NCBI RefSeq assembly: GCF_041916735.1
Contig: NZ_JAYRYY010000015.1
Origin: Zoogloea sp016790385
Lineage (GTDB): Bacteria; Pseudomonadota; Gammaproteobacteria; Burkholderiales; Rhodocyclaceae
Length of the DNA stretch: 64,000 nt
Direction: 5' to 3' (one strand)
Below the pieces are notes generated by a model. It did no database searches. It worked only from the letters and a program-made list of their open reading frames with translations, and was not told the DNA's origin. This document shows positions 38,018-47,030 of this stretch, one piece after another. Every line of letters begins with the position of its first letter. The stretch's first letter is position 1. The position numbers and the translations under genes are program-made.

Positions 38018-38065
38018 CGAGGAGATTTTAGAATGTTCGTATGTTCGAATATTGATATGTATCAA
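38018..38065 (-). promoter_or_regulatory. Class II FNR/ANR-type promoter of the octaheme operon
   Basis: A perfect FNR box TTGAT-ATGT-ATCAA at 38052-38065. On the minus strand a -10 TAAAAT lies at 38025-38030, predicting a start near 38018. The box is then centred at about -41, the class II activation position. The operon should be switched on under low oxygen. The leader to the octaheme gene is about 55 nt. The rest of the 305-bp gap (38066-38268) shows nothing recognisable. Confidence 0.85.
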
Positions 38066-38268
38066 CGTGCAACCAGCCCGCCCAAAGATCTGGCGCAAGG
38101 CATGGAATAAGTCCCGCTGACGCAAGGGAACAAGAAGGGCTGCGCGGGAAACGGGGATGAAAGCGGGCCCTAGTCTTCCGGCCCGGGAAATGGCGGGTCA
38201 AGGGATGCCCGGCACCGCGGCGCGGAGCCTGGATCGCACCGCGGGAGTACCCAGCCGGGCGAAACGGG

Positions 38269-39468
38269 TCAGCCGCGCTCCACTCGCATGGCCGTGCCTA
38301 TCGCCAGCACCTGGAGCACGGCGATGCCGATCAGAACCGCAGCGAAGCGGCCCCTGTCCATCAGGCCCCCAAACACCAGCGGCGCCAGGGCCAGGCCCGT
38401 ATCCAGCCCCGAATAGACGAAGCCATACACCCGCCCAAAGGCCGCCTGACCGAAGCGGGCGGTCGCGGCGCGGCGCACCAGCAGATCCCGGGACGGGCCG
38501 GCCAGCCCCGTCAGAAACCCGATGAAGGCCATCAGGCCGACCACGGCGGCGGCCGGCACCCAGCCGCTGCCCAGGAGCAGGACCACCAGCGCTGCGGCCC
38601 CCAAGGCGCAGGCAATCACCCTTTCCTGCCGCGCCGAACGGGCGAGGAAGCCCCCCGCCAGGATGCCGGCCGCACCGCCCAAGAGGTAGGTGGACAGGGT
38701 CGCCGCCGCCCCGGCCACGGACATGTCGTAAAGCCCCTGCATCAGTGGCGCACCAAAGTTCTGGAAGGCGCCGAAGGCCATGGTAAGGAGGAAGAAGAAG
38801 GCAAAACACATCCACACCGGGCCTACCTTGAGGATCTCCAAGGTACTCACCGGCCGCCCCGCCGGCGCGCTGTGGCGGCTCTCATCCACCAGATGGCGCC
38901 GACCGAGGACGATCAGGAGCAATGCCGGCACGGCGAGCAACCCCGCACCCAGCGCCGCCACGCGCCAACCGGAATGGGCGGCAACCCCCGTCATGAAGAT
39001 GGGCGCCAGCGCCCAACCCAGGTTGCCGGACAAGCCGTGCACCGAAAAGGCATGCCCCAGGCGCGGCGTCGACACGTTTCGGTTGAGAATGGTGAAATCG
39101 CAAGGGTGAAAGACACTGTTGCCCAGCCCCGCCAGGGCCGCCACCAGCATCAGTCCAGCAACGGAAGCCGCCTGGGAAAGCAGCAGCCCTGCCGCGATGA
39201 AGCACGTGATCCCCGCCGCCAGGACACGTACCGGCCCGAAGCGGTCCACCGCCAGCCCGGACACGGCCTGCCCAACACCCGACACCACGAAGAAGAGCGT
39301 CATGGTGCTGCCGATGCCCACGAAGTCCAGTCCGAACTCCGGCATCAGCCAGGGGAAAAGCGGAGGCAGCAAGAGGTGGAAGAAATGCGACACCCCATGG
39401 GCGAAACCCACCAGGGCAATCACGTAGACATCGTGCCTGGGGGGCGCAAGGCTTGCTTGGGCAGTCAT
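38269..39468 (-). CDS. MFS transporter (FsR-like)
   Basis: A 399-aa, twelve-helix major facilitator protein. The opening VGFAHGVSHFFHLLLPPLFP and the segment LGNSVFHPCDFTILNRN resemble fosmidomycin-resistance-type (FsR) exporters. The family motif between helices 2 and 3 is present as AVDRFGPVRVLA. The substrate cannot be predicted. It is divergent from an AraC regulator that probably controls it. GGAG precedes the ATG. Confidence 0.8.
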   Translation of the reverse strand: MTAQASLAPPRHDVYVIALVGFAHGVSHFFHLLLPPLFPWLMPEFGLDFVGIGSTMTLFFVVSGVGQAVSGLAVDRFGPVRVLAAGITCFIAAGLLLSQAASVAGLMLVAALAGLGNSVFHPCDFTILNRNVSTPRLGHAFSVHGLSGNLGWALAPIFMTGVAAHSGWRVAALGAGLLAVPALLLIVLGRRHLVDESRHSAPAGRPVSTLEILKVGPVWMCFAFFFLLTMAFGAFQNFGAPLMQGLYDMSVAGAAATLSTYLLGGAAGILAGGFLARSARQERVIACALGAAALVVLLLGSGWVPAAAVVGLMAFIGFLTGLAGPSRDLLVRRAATARFGQAAFGRVYGFVYSGLDTGLALAPLVFGGLMDRGRFAAVLIGIAVLQVLAIGTAMRVERG

Positions 39469-39766
39469 GGCTGCGTTCTCTCCGTCAAGGCATTGCCGGC
39501 CCGGCCTGCCGAATGCGTGTTATGAGACCCTCGGATCGCGGGGGCTCACGCCCGGCCATCGCCAAGGGCGGCGCTTCGGGCGCCCACCCGCAGGCGACAC
39601 ACCCGGGGGCAAGCCCGGTCGGAAGCCAAGGCCGGGATGCCGCGCCCCATGCGCCGCCGGACCCGTCCCGCAGCGATCACGAGCTTGAGTCGGCCGGGAA
39701 TCGGTTCGATACTAGCCCTCGCCCGTTTGGCTGTATTTCTACAAGCTGACATATTTTTTCGCAAAA

Positions 39767-40546
39767 ATGCCACGCCACCCCACGCCGCGCTCCTTCGATC
39801 CCCTGCCCCGCCGACCACCCTCCGAAGGTGAGCCCGTCACCGTCAATGTCCGCACATTGCCGCCCGACGTGGTCATACCGCTGCACCGCCACCCCTGGGC
39901 ACAGCTTGCCTACCCCATCCGCGGCGCCATCCGCATCTGTGCCGCGGGCACTGCCTGGATCGTTCCGGCCAATCGCGCCGTGTGGATCCCCCCGGAGATC
40001 GATCACGACGTGGCCGTCCTCGGTGCCGTCGAACTGCGTACCCTGTACATCACCTCCGGGAGCGCACCCCTGCCCCTGAACGCCTGCACGGTGGTGGACA
40101 TTTCGCCCCTCATGCGCAGCCTCTGCGAAGCCATCGCCGAAGGCCGCGGCGACACCCGCCATCAGTTGATGATGCAGCTGGCCCTCGAAGAGATACGCAT
40201 CGCCCGTCCCCTGTCGCTGGGCTTGCCGCTTCCCCGTGACCGGCGCCTCAAGGCGCTTTGCGACGCCTTGATGGCCAACCCGGCGGATGGTCGCGGACTG
40301 GCGGACTGGGCCGAACAGGTGGGCGCCAGCGAGCGCACCCTGGCACGACTCTTCCAGTCCGAGCTCGACACCAGCTTCGGCGCATGGCGTCAGCAATTGC
40401 GCCTTGCCAAGGCCGTGGTCGAGATCTCCCGCGGGCTGCCCATGGCGGAAGTCGCGTCCGCCGTAGGCTATGCCAGCCAGGCCGCCTTCTCCGCCATGTT
40501 CTCGCGCGCCCTGGGCGTTTCACCGAGCCGCTTCGGCGAACGCTGA
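39767..40546 (+). CDS. AraC-family regulator
   Basis: A 259-aa transcription factor. An N-terminal cupin (LHRHPWAQLAYPIRGAIRI, about 35-110) senses a ligand. Two C-terminal HTH motifs follow (GLADWAEQVGASERTLARLF and MAEVASAVGYASQAAFSAMF), with the AraC signature ending ALGVSPSRF. It resembles NimR-type regulators of adjacent divergent MFS exporters. Start at ATG 39767, with no clear ribosome-binding site. The 298-bp intergenic region holds a T-rich stretch at 39733-39758 but no operator I can define. Confidence 0.85.
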   Translation: MPRHPTPRSFDPLPRRPPSEGEPVTVNVRTLPPDVVIPLHRHPWAQLAYPIRGAIRICAAGTAWIVPANRAVWIPPEIDHDVAVLGAVELRTLYITSGSAPLPLNACTVVDISPLMRSLCEAIAEGRGDTRHQLMMQLALEEIRIARPLSLGLPLPRDRRLKALCDALMANPADGRGLADWAEQVGASERTLARLFQSELDTSFGAWRQQLRLAKAVVEISRGLPMAEVASAVGYASQAAFSAMFSRALGVSPSRFGER

Positions 40547-40630
40547 GGATTGACCGGGCCGATTCTGCGCCCAAAACGCAAGCTTCCTGCAAGCCCTGCG
40601 CAAGGATTAACCCTGCTTTTCAGATGGCTA

Positions 40631-40676
40631 TTGACCCCGGAATTTTCCGGATTCTATAATAAGACTAATTCTCATT
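40631..40676 (+). promoter_or_regulatory. Consensus promoter with overlapping Fur box
   Basis: -35 TTGACC (40631-40636), 18-bp spacer, perfect -10 TATAAT (40655-40660). A 19-bp Fur-box-like sequence AATAAGACTAATTCTCATT (40658-40676) overlaps the -10 and start site; it matches the GATAATGATAATCATTATC consensus at 11 of 19 positions. The arrangement predicts repression by Fur with iron and strong expression when iron is low. Confidence 0.75.
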
Positions 40677-40802
40677 TGCGAATGAATCTTAGCCGTAATT
40701 TACATTCGCACTCCGCAAGCCAGCCAGGCCACCAGGACGCGCCAAGCCAGCCAGCGAAACACCTGCTCCACCGACGTGGAGTGAACTGACTGGAAGCCCT
40801 TC

Positions 40803-41984
40803 ATGCGCAGCCTGATCCTTGCCACCTGCTCGGCCGTGGCCCTGAGTCTGACCGCCTGTGGCGGGGGCGGTGGAAACGATGCCGGCCCCGCCCCCTCCAC
40901 ATCCAGCCTGTCCGCCGCCGCACAACTGGGCGAAAGCCTTTTCAACGACCCTATCCTGTCGAGCACGGGCGCCATGTCCTGCGCGAGCTGTCACGACAAG
41001 GCCAACCATCATGCGGCGCCCGACGCACGCTCCGTCCCCGCCGGCGCCGACCCCGGTCGCGAGGCCGGACGTCAGGCACCTTCCCTCCAGTATCTGAAGT
41101 TCAACACCGCTTTCGCCTTTGCCGGCGACGGCACGCCCACCGGCGGATTCACATGGGACGGCCGCGCCACCTCCCTCGCCGATCAGGCCGGCGGACCGCT
41201 TCTCAACCCCAATGAAATGGCCAACACCAGCGTTGAGGACGTGGTGGCCAAACTCAAGCGCTCGGCCCATGCCGCCACGTTCCGAGCGGTCTTTGGCAGC
41301 GACATCCTGGAGCGCCCGACCGACGCCTTCGCGCGCTTGCAGTTTGCGCTTCAGCAATATCAGCTCGAAGACCCCGACTTTGCACCGTTCAGCAGCAAGT
41401 TCGATCTCTGGCAGGCCGGAAAGGCGCAGCTGACGGCCGCCGAGCTGAAAGGCTGGTCCCTTTTCAACGATCCCAACAAGGGTAACTGCGCGGCCTGCCA
41501 TGTCAGCACACCGACGGGCGGCCATCCCGCCCTGTTCACCGACAACACCTTCGATGCCCTCGGCGTCCCGCGCAATCCCGAGATCCAGGCCAATGCCGAC
41601 AGCAATTTCTACGATCTGGGCCTGTGCGGGCCATCGCGCACCGACCTCAGCGGGCGGACCGATCTGTGCGGAGCATTTCGCGTCCCCAGCCTGCGCAATG
41701 TGGCGAAAACCGCTCCCTACTTCCACAACGGCGCAATCAAGACCCTGACCGATGCCGTCCGCTTCTATGTGCGCAGGGACACCCACCCGGAGGAGTGGTA
41801 CCCCACGGATGCGGCCGGCACGGTGCTCAAGTTCAATGACCTTCCCCCGGCCTACCGCGCCAACGTCAATGTCACCGAGGCGCCCTACAACCGCAAACGT
41901 GGTGATGCGCCGGCCCTGGACGACAGCGAGATTGCCGACCTGGTGAGCTTCCTCAACACCCTGACCGACGGCTACGCGCCCTGA
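40803..41984 (+). CDS. Diheme cytochrome c peroxidase/MauG-like lipoprotein
   Basis: A 393-aa periplasmic lipoprotein: signal peptide with lipobox LTAC (Cys19) followed by Gly-rich linker. Two haem motifs, CASCH (about residue 60) and CAACH (about 229), and the family text GLFNDP-like ESLFNDPILS and VPSLRNVAKTAPYFHNGA place it in the CcpA/MauG family. These reduce hydrogen peroxide or oxidise protein residues. It is the first gene of a five-gene unit behind a Fur-type promoter; the 5' leader is about 135 nt. Confidence 0.88.
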   Translation: MRSLILATCSAVALSLTACGGGGGNDAGPAPSTSSLSAAAQLGESLFNDPILSSTGAMSCASCHDKANHHAAPDARSVPAGADPGREAGRQAPSLQYLKFNTAFAFAGDGTPTGGFTWDGRATSLADQAGGPLLNPNEMANTSVEDVVAKLKRSAHAATFRAVFGSDILERPTDAFARLQFALQQYQLEDPDFAPFSSKFDLWQAGKAQLTAAELKGWSLFNDPNKGNCAACHVSTPTGGHPALFTDNTFDALGVPRNPEIQANADSNFYDLGLCGPSRTDLSGRTDLCGAFRVPSLRNVAKTAPYFHNGAIKTLTDAVRFYVRRDTHPEEWYPTDAAGTVLKFNDLPPAYRANVNVTEAPYNRKRGDAPALDDSEIADLVSFLNTLTDGYAP

Positions 41985-42032
41985 GCCGCCCCCGTCCGCA
42001 CCCTCTCCCGCCTTGACCTGGAGCTTCATGCC

Positions 42033-43424
42033 ATGAAAATCACCCCGATCTGTCTCGCCGTGTCCCTGCTCTTGGGCAGCGGCGCCAGCCATGCCGCCAC
42101 CGACGCCCGGCTGCTGGCGCGCATTGAGCGCATGGCCGCCGAGCTGGACGCCGTCAAGGCCGAGTTGAAAGCCGTCAAGGCCGAAGCCGCCGCACGGCAG
42201 GCCGCGCCGCCGGCCGCTGCCACGGCCGCCGCGTCAGCCCAGCCGGCCGTCACGCCGCCCCTGGCAGCCGCCCCGGGGCCGGTGGCCACCGTCGAGCCGA
42301 ATGCCTCGCCCACCCCCTACACCTCGCCGCTCACCCCGTCGACCAGCCAGACCACCTTCTTCGGATATGGCGAGATCAACTACAACCGCCCCTTCCGCGA
42401 CCAGAGCCAGACCCAGCTGGACGTCCGCCGCGCCATCATCGGCATCGCCCACCAAGCCAGCGAGCGCACGCGCATCGTCGGTGAGTTCGAGTTCGAGCAC
42501 TCGGTCACTTCCGCCGACGACGCCGGCGAAGTGGCCGTCGAACAGCTCTACGTGGAGCATCGCCTGAGCGACAACGTCAGCGCCAAGGGCGGACTGTTCC
42601 TGATTCCCCTCGGGTTCCTCAACCTGGTCCATGAGCCCACCTCCTACTATGGCGTGGAGCGCAACTTTGTGGAGACGGCGATCATCCCGTCCACGTGGCG
42701 CGAAGTAGGCCTGTCAGCCTTCGGTGTGAGCGATGCCGGCCTGCGCTGGGACGTGGGTCTCACCAGCGGCTTCAACCTCAACAAGTGGGATGGCGCGTCC
42801 TCGGAAGGCAAGGAGTCGCCCCTCGGCTCCATCCACCAGGAAGGGCAACTGGCTCGCGCCAACCAGCTTTCCGTCTACGGTGCGCTCAGCTGGCGCGGGA
42901 CGCCCGGCCTGGACGTGGGCGCGGGTCTGTTCACCGGAAAGATGGCCCACAAGGTAAAGACACCCTCCGAGATGGAAGCCAACGCCGCCGGGCTCTACGC
43001 CCCCGACGCACGCCTCACCCTGTGGGATGCCCACGTCCGCTGGACCCCCGGCAAGTGGGATCTGTCCGCGCTCTATGCCCGCGGCACCATCACTGATACG
43101 GCAGGCTTCAACGAGCGCCTGGCAGGCACCAATCTGGTCCCGAAATCCTTCTTCGGCTGGTACACCCAGGCCGCCTACAAGGTCTGGGAAAACGGCGAAT
43201 ACGCCCTCAGCCCCTTTGCCCGCTACGAAATCTTCAACACGGCCGCCAGCTTTGCCGCCCTGCCGGCCGGCCTGGGCGTCACCGCCGACCAGGATGAAAA
43301 AGTCCTTACCGCCGGTGCCAATCTGCGTGTGGGCAGCAATGTGGTGTTGAAGGCCGATGTGCAGCGCTTCCAGCTCGCCCGGGAGCGTGACCGCCTGAAT
43401 CTCGGCATCGGCTACCAGTTCTGA
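42033..43424 (+). CDS. OprO/OprP-like outer-membrane porin
   Basis: A 463-aa porin: signal peptide ending SHAA, a short coiled coil (LLARIERMAAELDAVKAEL), an Ala/Pro-rich spacer, and a beta barrel ending with Phe (LNLGIGYQF). Barrel text such as FFGYGEINYNRP and LDVRRAIIGIAHQ, then GGLFLIPLGFLN, is typical of the phosphate-selective porin O/P family. Its location in a Fur-type operon suggests it passes an iron-related compound rather than phosphate; this is inference. It lies 48 bp after the peroxidase gene. Confidence 0.8.
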   Translation: MKITPICLAVSLLLGSGASHAATDARLLARIERMAAELDAVKAELKAVKAEAAARQAAPPAAATAAASAQPAVTPPLAAAPGPVATVEPNASPTPYTSPLTPSTSQTTFFGYGEINYNRPFRDQSQTQLDVRRAIIGIAHQASERTRIVGEFEFEHSVTSADDAGEVAVEQLYVEHRLSDNVSAKGGLFLIPLGFLNLVHEPTSYYGVERNFVETAIIPSTWREVGLSAFGVSDAGLRWDVGLTSGFNLNKWDGASSEGKESPLGSIHQEGQLARANQLSVYGALSWRGTPGLDVGAGLFTGKMAHKVKTPSEMEANAAGLYAPDARLTLWDAHVRWTPGKWDLSALYARGTITDTAGFNERLAGTNLVPKSFFGWYTQAAYKVWENGEYALSPFARYEIFNTAASFAALPAGLGVTADQDEKVLTAGANLRVGSNVVLKADVQRFQLARERDRLNLGIGYQF

Positions 43425-43499
43425 CCCGCCCCCGCCCCTGCCGCCGGCCCGCGAGCACCCTGCGTCCGGGCTGGCGCGCTTGATGGAGATTCCGCCCCG

Positions 43500-44078
43500 A
43501 TGAGTGATACGTGCAACGGCTGGACACGCTTCTCCCTGGTCGCCGTGGCCGGCGCCACGACCTCGGCCCTGCTGCCGCCGACGGTTGAAGCAGCCCAATA
43601 CATGAGCGTGGAACAAGCGCAGAAAGCCGCCTTTCCCGAAGCCGACCGATTCGAGGCCCAGACCCTGCGGCTCACGCCGGAGCAGATCAAGGCCCTCGAC
43701 AGCGTTGCCGCCGTCCGGCAACGGGGTGAGATCCGGCGCATCGAAGCCTGGGCCGGCAACAAGGCGCTCGGCACCTTGTATGTGGACGACGTGATCGGCA
43801 AGGTCGAGTGGGTCACCTACGCGCTTGCGGTCGGTGCGGATGGCAGCGTTCGCAGCCTGGAGATCCTGGAGTACCGCGAGACCCACGGCTACGAAGTACG
43901 CACGCCGAGCTGGCGACGACAATTCAGCGGCCGCCGGATCGATCAGCCCTTCCGATTCGGTGAGGACATCAAGAACATCAGCGGCGCCACCCTCTCCTGC
44001 GCACACCTCACCGCCGGCGCCCAACGGCTTCTGGCACTCCATGCCCAGCTGGGCAAGAGCCCCGTCCCCGCCCGATGA
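43500..44078 (+). CDS. FMN-binding domain protein
   Basis: A 192-aa exported protein with a hydrophobic N-terminus and a C-terminal FMN-binding domain like that of NqrC/RnfG. The flavinylation motif is ISGATLSCAHLT (S-G-A-T-x-S), whose final Ser/Thr would carry FMN attached by ApbE. The next gene is ApbE, overlapping by 4 bp. It is presumed to act as a periplasmic one- or two-electron carrier. Confidence 0.8.
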   Translation: MSDTCNGWTRFSLVAVAGATTSALLPPTVEAAQYMSVEQAQKAAFPEADRFEAQTLRLTPEQIKALDSVAAVRQRGEIRRIEAWAGNKALGTLYVDDVIGKVEWVTYALAVGADGSVRSLEILEYRETHGYEVRTPSWRRQFSGRRIDQPFRFGEDIKNISGATLSCAHLTAGAQRLLALHAQLGKSPVPAR

Positions 44079-45001
44079 CACCGATGACGCGGCGGCGCAT
44101 GCGCCCGTGGCTCGGCACCTATGTCACCGTCGAAGCCGGCATGGACACCGAGCCCGAGGCACTCCGGGTGATCGAGGCCGCCTTCGCCCGCGTGGCTGAG
44201 GTTCACCTTGCCATGAGCTTCCACAGCGCCGATAGCGAGATCGCCCGTCTTCATCGGGAGGCCGCCCATCGCCCCACGCCGGTGGGGGAGCACACTTGGT
44301 CGGTTCTTGCCCTGACCCTGCGCCTTGCGGCGCTGTCGGACGGTGTTTTTGACCCGACCGTGGCGGCAAGCCTGGTTCGCCATGGCGCGCTGCCCCGCCC
44401 GGACGGCCCGGCGCCCCACCCCCGCGCCACCTGGCGCGACATCGAACTCCTCGACGACCGACGCGTGCGATTTCACCGCCCCTTGTGGCTGGATCTTGGC
44501 GGCATCGCCAAAGGCCACGCGGTGGATTGCGCCATCGATGCGATGCGGGAGCTCGGTGCAAGTCACGCCCTGGTCAATGCAGGGGGCGACTTGCGGATTG
44601 CGGGGGAGCGGACGGAAGGCCTGCCCCTCACCATCCGCGCGCCGGACGCCCCCCACCGGCACCTTCCCCTCGGGGTACTCAGCGCGGGGGCGGCAGCCAC
44701 ATCGGGTGATTTTCTGTTCGGCCGCTCCGACCCGGCCCCCGCCATTTCGCCGCTGGTGGACCCACACAAGGGCGTGCGGCCGGCCCAGGCGCGCAGTGTG
44801 ACCGTGCTGGCGCCCACCTGTGCCCTGGCGGACGGTCTCACCAAGATCGTCGGCCTGCGCGATACGGCATCCCTACCCGTGCTACGCCTGCTAGACGCCC
44901 ATGCGGCAATCCTCGATACACCGGACACGCTCCAGGTCACCGACGGTTTCTGGCAGCAACTCGTTCCGCCCCCCTCCATCGGGCCCGCCCTCCATGTCTA
45001 G
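44075..45001 (+). CDS. apbE: FAD:protein FMN transferase (ApbE)
   Basis: A 308-aa flavin transferase that covalently links FMN from FAD to a Ser/Thr of the partner FMN-binding protein. Family motifs: RPWLGTYVTVE, LWLDLGGIAKGHAVD (nucleotide/Mg site), HALVNAGGDLRI and CALADGLTKI. No lipobox or signal peptide is visible, so the site of action is uncertain; ApbE proteins are normally periplasmic. The ATG overlaps the FMN-binding gene's stop and the stop overlaps the next gene's start. Confidence 0.88.
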   Translation: MTPMTRRRMRPWLGTYVTVEAGMDTEPEALRVIEAAFARVAEVHLAMSFHSADSEIARLHREAAHRPTPVGEHTWSVLALTLRLAALSDGVFDPTVAASLVRHGALPRPDGPAPHPRATWRDIELLDDRRVRFHRPLWLDLGGIAKGHAVDCAIDAMRELGASHALVNAGGDLRIAGERTEGLPLTIRAPDAPHRHLPLGVLSAGAAATSGDFLFGRSDPAPAISPLVDPHKGVRPAQARSVTVLAPTCALADGLTKIVGLRDTASLPVLRLLDAHAAILDTPDTLQVTDGFWQQLVPPPSIGPALHV

Positions 45002-45455
45002 TCCCAATCACCGCCCCCGCAAAACCGTCCGCCCCGGGCGGCGCCAGCGCCAAGCCGTCCATCTGGGCACGGGATTGCTATTCCTGAGCGGCCTTGTCTG
45101 GCTTCTCGCCCATTACGCCCTGCCGCTGCCGGGCGACGCCGCCCGCCACCCCCTGGAACCCTGGGCCATGCGCATCCATGGCGCCGCCACCCTGTTCGGT
45201 ATGGCGGTGCTCGGCAGCCTGTGGGGCCGACATGTCGTCCGCGCCTGGAAAGACGGCCGACACCTGGCCTCAGGCGGCGGCCTTCTCGGGCTGTGGATGG
45301 GGCTGGCGGTGTCCGGCTACGCGCTTTACTACGTCGCCGACGAAGAGATGCGCAACGGCTTCAGCGTTCTCCATGTGACCGTGGGGATGGCCCTGCCCGT
45401 CGCCCTGGCGATCCACATCGCGGCGGCCGTGAAGGCGCGCCGCGCCAGGGGCTGA
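44994..45455 (+). CDS. Small four-helix membrane protein (DUF4405-like)
   Basis: A 153-aa inner-membrane protein with four predicted helices after a very basic N-terminus. His residues in AVHLG, RIHGA, GRHVV, VLHVT and IHIAA are suitably placed for b-type haem, as in DUF4405/cytochrome-b-like proteins. The start overlaps the apbE stop. It would provide the quinol-side electron donor for the flavin and haem proteins of the operon. Confidence 0.65.
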   Translation: MSSPNHRPRKTVRPGRRQRQAVHLGTGLLFLSGLVWLLAHYALPLPGDAARHPLEPWAMRIHGAATLFGMAVLGSLWGRHVVRAWKDGRHLASGGGLLGLWMGLAVSGYALYYVADEEMRNGFSVLHVTVGMALPVALAIHIAAAVKARRARG

Positions 45456-45579
45456 ACACGCCAGCACCCCGGAGAGACACCGAAGCTCTGCTGCCGCCGC
45501 GCCCCATTGCTATCCTGTGCTGCCAGCCCGGGCTGGCGCCGGCGTCCCGCCGCGCCCCGACGGCTGCCACGGAGGCGCC

Positions 45580-46968
45580 ATGAAAAGCCGTATCGAGCAC
45601 GATTCATTCGGACCCATCGAAGTCCCGGCCGACCGGCTGTGGGGCGCCCAGACCCAACGCTCCCTGCAAAACTTCGACATCTCGGGCGAACGCCAGCCGG
45701 TCGAGATCATCCGCGCCCTGGCCCTCGTCAAACGTGCCTCGGCGCGGGTGAACCAGCGTCTTGGCCTGCTCGACGACGCCCGCGCCGCCGCCATCGCCGA
45801 GGCCGCCGACGAGGTCATTGCCGGCGCCCATGCCCTGGAGTTTCCACTGGTGGTGTGGCAAACCGGCTCCGGCACCCAGACCAACATGAACCTCAACGAG
45901 GTCATTGCCAACCGTGCCAGCGAACTCCTTGGCGGGCCACGGGGAGACGGCCGCAGGGTGCACCCCAATGACGACGTGAATCGCAGTCAGTCAAGCAATG
46001 ATGTCTTCCCCACCGCCATGCACCTGGCCGCCGTGGACTCCATCTCCCACCGTCTGCTGCCAGCACTGCGGGCACTGCGGGCCACCCTCGAAGGCAAGGC
46101 GCGCGCCTTCGACGACATCATCAAGATCGGACGCACCCATCTCCAGGACGCCACGCCCCTGACCCTCGGGCAGGAGATCTCCGGCTGGGTTGCCCAGCTC
46201 CGGCACGGGGAGGCCCATCTCCAGGCCGCGCTGCCCCACCTCTGTGAGCTGGCCCTGGGCGGAACCGCGGTGGGAACGGGGCTCAACGCACCGGCCGGCT
46301 ACGCCCACGCCGTGGCCGCCGAACTGGCCGCATCCACCGGTCTGCCCTTCGTCACCTCGCCCAACAAATTCGAGAGCCTGGCCAGCTGCGATGCCCTGGT
46401 GCATGCCCATGGCGTCCTCAAGACCCTCGCCGCCAGCCTGATGAAGATCGCCAACGATGTGCGCTGGCTGGCCAGCGGCCCGCGCTGCGGCATCGGCGAG
46501 ATCCGCATCCCCGAGAACGAACCGGGCTCGTCCATCATGCCGGGCAAGGTCAACCCCACCCAGAGCGAAGCCATGACCATGCTGGCGGCGCAGGTCTTCG
46601 GCAACGATGTGGCCATCAACTTCGGTGGTGCCTCGGGCAATTTTGAACTCAATGTGTTCCGCCCGATGATCGCCTGGAACTTCCTGCAAAGCGTCCGGCT
46701 TCTGGGCGACGGGATGCGCAGCTTCAACGACCACTGCGCCGTGGGCATCGAGCCGGACCGGCAACGGATCGAACAGCTCCTCTCCCACTCCCTGATGCTG
46801 GTGACGGCCCTCAACCCACACATCGGCTATGACAAAGCGGCCGAGATCGCCAAGAAAGCCCACAAGGAAGGAACCAGCCTGCGCGACGCCGCCCTGGCCC
46901 TGGGCCACCTGAGCGCCGAGGAATTCGATCGCTGGGTCGATCCCCGACACATGCTCGGCCGGGACTGA
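45580..46968 (+). CDS. fumC: Class II fumarase
   Basis: A 462-aa iron-independent fumarate hydratase. Signature GSSIMPGKVNPTQSEA is complete; other family text is GTQTNMNLNEV, HPNDDVNRSQSSND and IKIGRTHLQDATPLTLGQE. The ATG at 45580 follows GGAGG. It lies 124 bp behind the Fur-type operon. Class II fumarases replace Fe-S fumarases during iron limitation in several bacteria, which fits the neighbourhood. No separate promoter is obvious, so readthrough is possible. Confidence 0.95.
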   Translation: MKSRIEHDSFGPIEVPADRLWGAQTQRSLQNFDISGERQPVEIIRALALVKRASARVNQRLGLLDDARAAAIAEAADEVIAGAHALEFPLVVWQTGSGTQTNMNLNEVIANRASELLGGPRGDGRRVHPNDDVNRSQSSNDVFPTAMHLAAVDSISHRLLPALRALRATLEGKARAFDDIIKIGRTHLQDATPLTLGQEISGWVAQLRHGEAHLQAALPHLCELALGGTAVGTGLNAPAGYAHAVAAELAASTGLPFVTSPNKFESLASCDALVHAHGVLKTLAASLMKIANDVRWLASGPRCGIGEIRIPENEPGSSIMPGKVNPTQSEAMTMLAAQVFGNDVAINFGGASGNFELNVFRPMIAWNFLQSVRLLGDGMRSFNDHCAVGIEPDRQRIEQLLSHSLMLVTALNPHIGYDKAAEIAKKAHKEGTSLRDAALALGHLSAEEFDRWVDPRHMLGRD

Positions 46969-46974
46969 CCCGGA

Positions 46975-47013
46975 CGGAGCTTCCCGGTGGCAGGGCGCCG
47001 TCGGGAAGCTCCG
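46975..47013. terminator. Hairpin between fumC and the desulfurase
   Basis: CGGAGCTTCCCG / CGGGAAGCTCCG, a perfect 12-bp stem with a 15-nt loop between converging genes. No T-tract, probably bidirectional. Confidence 0.65.
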
Positions 47014-47030
47014 GGTTGTCGTGGCCAGAC

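Noticed and set aside
35546..38110. An 854-codon plus-strand frame over the octaheme operon
   Set aside because: The minus strand encodes CXXCH cytochromes, a cytochrome b and a porin; the plus-strand frame is a His/Val-rich shadow.
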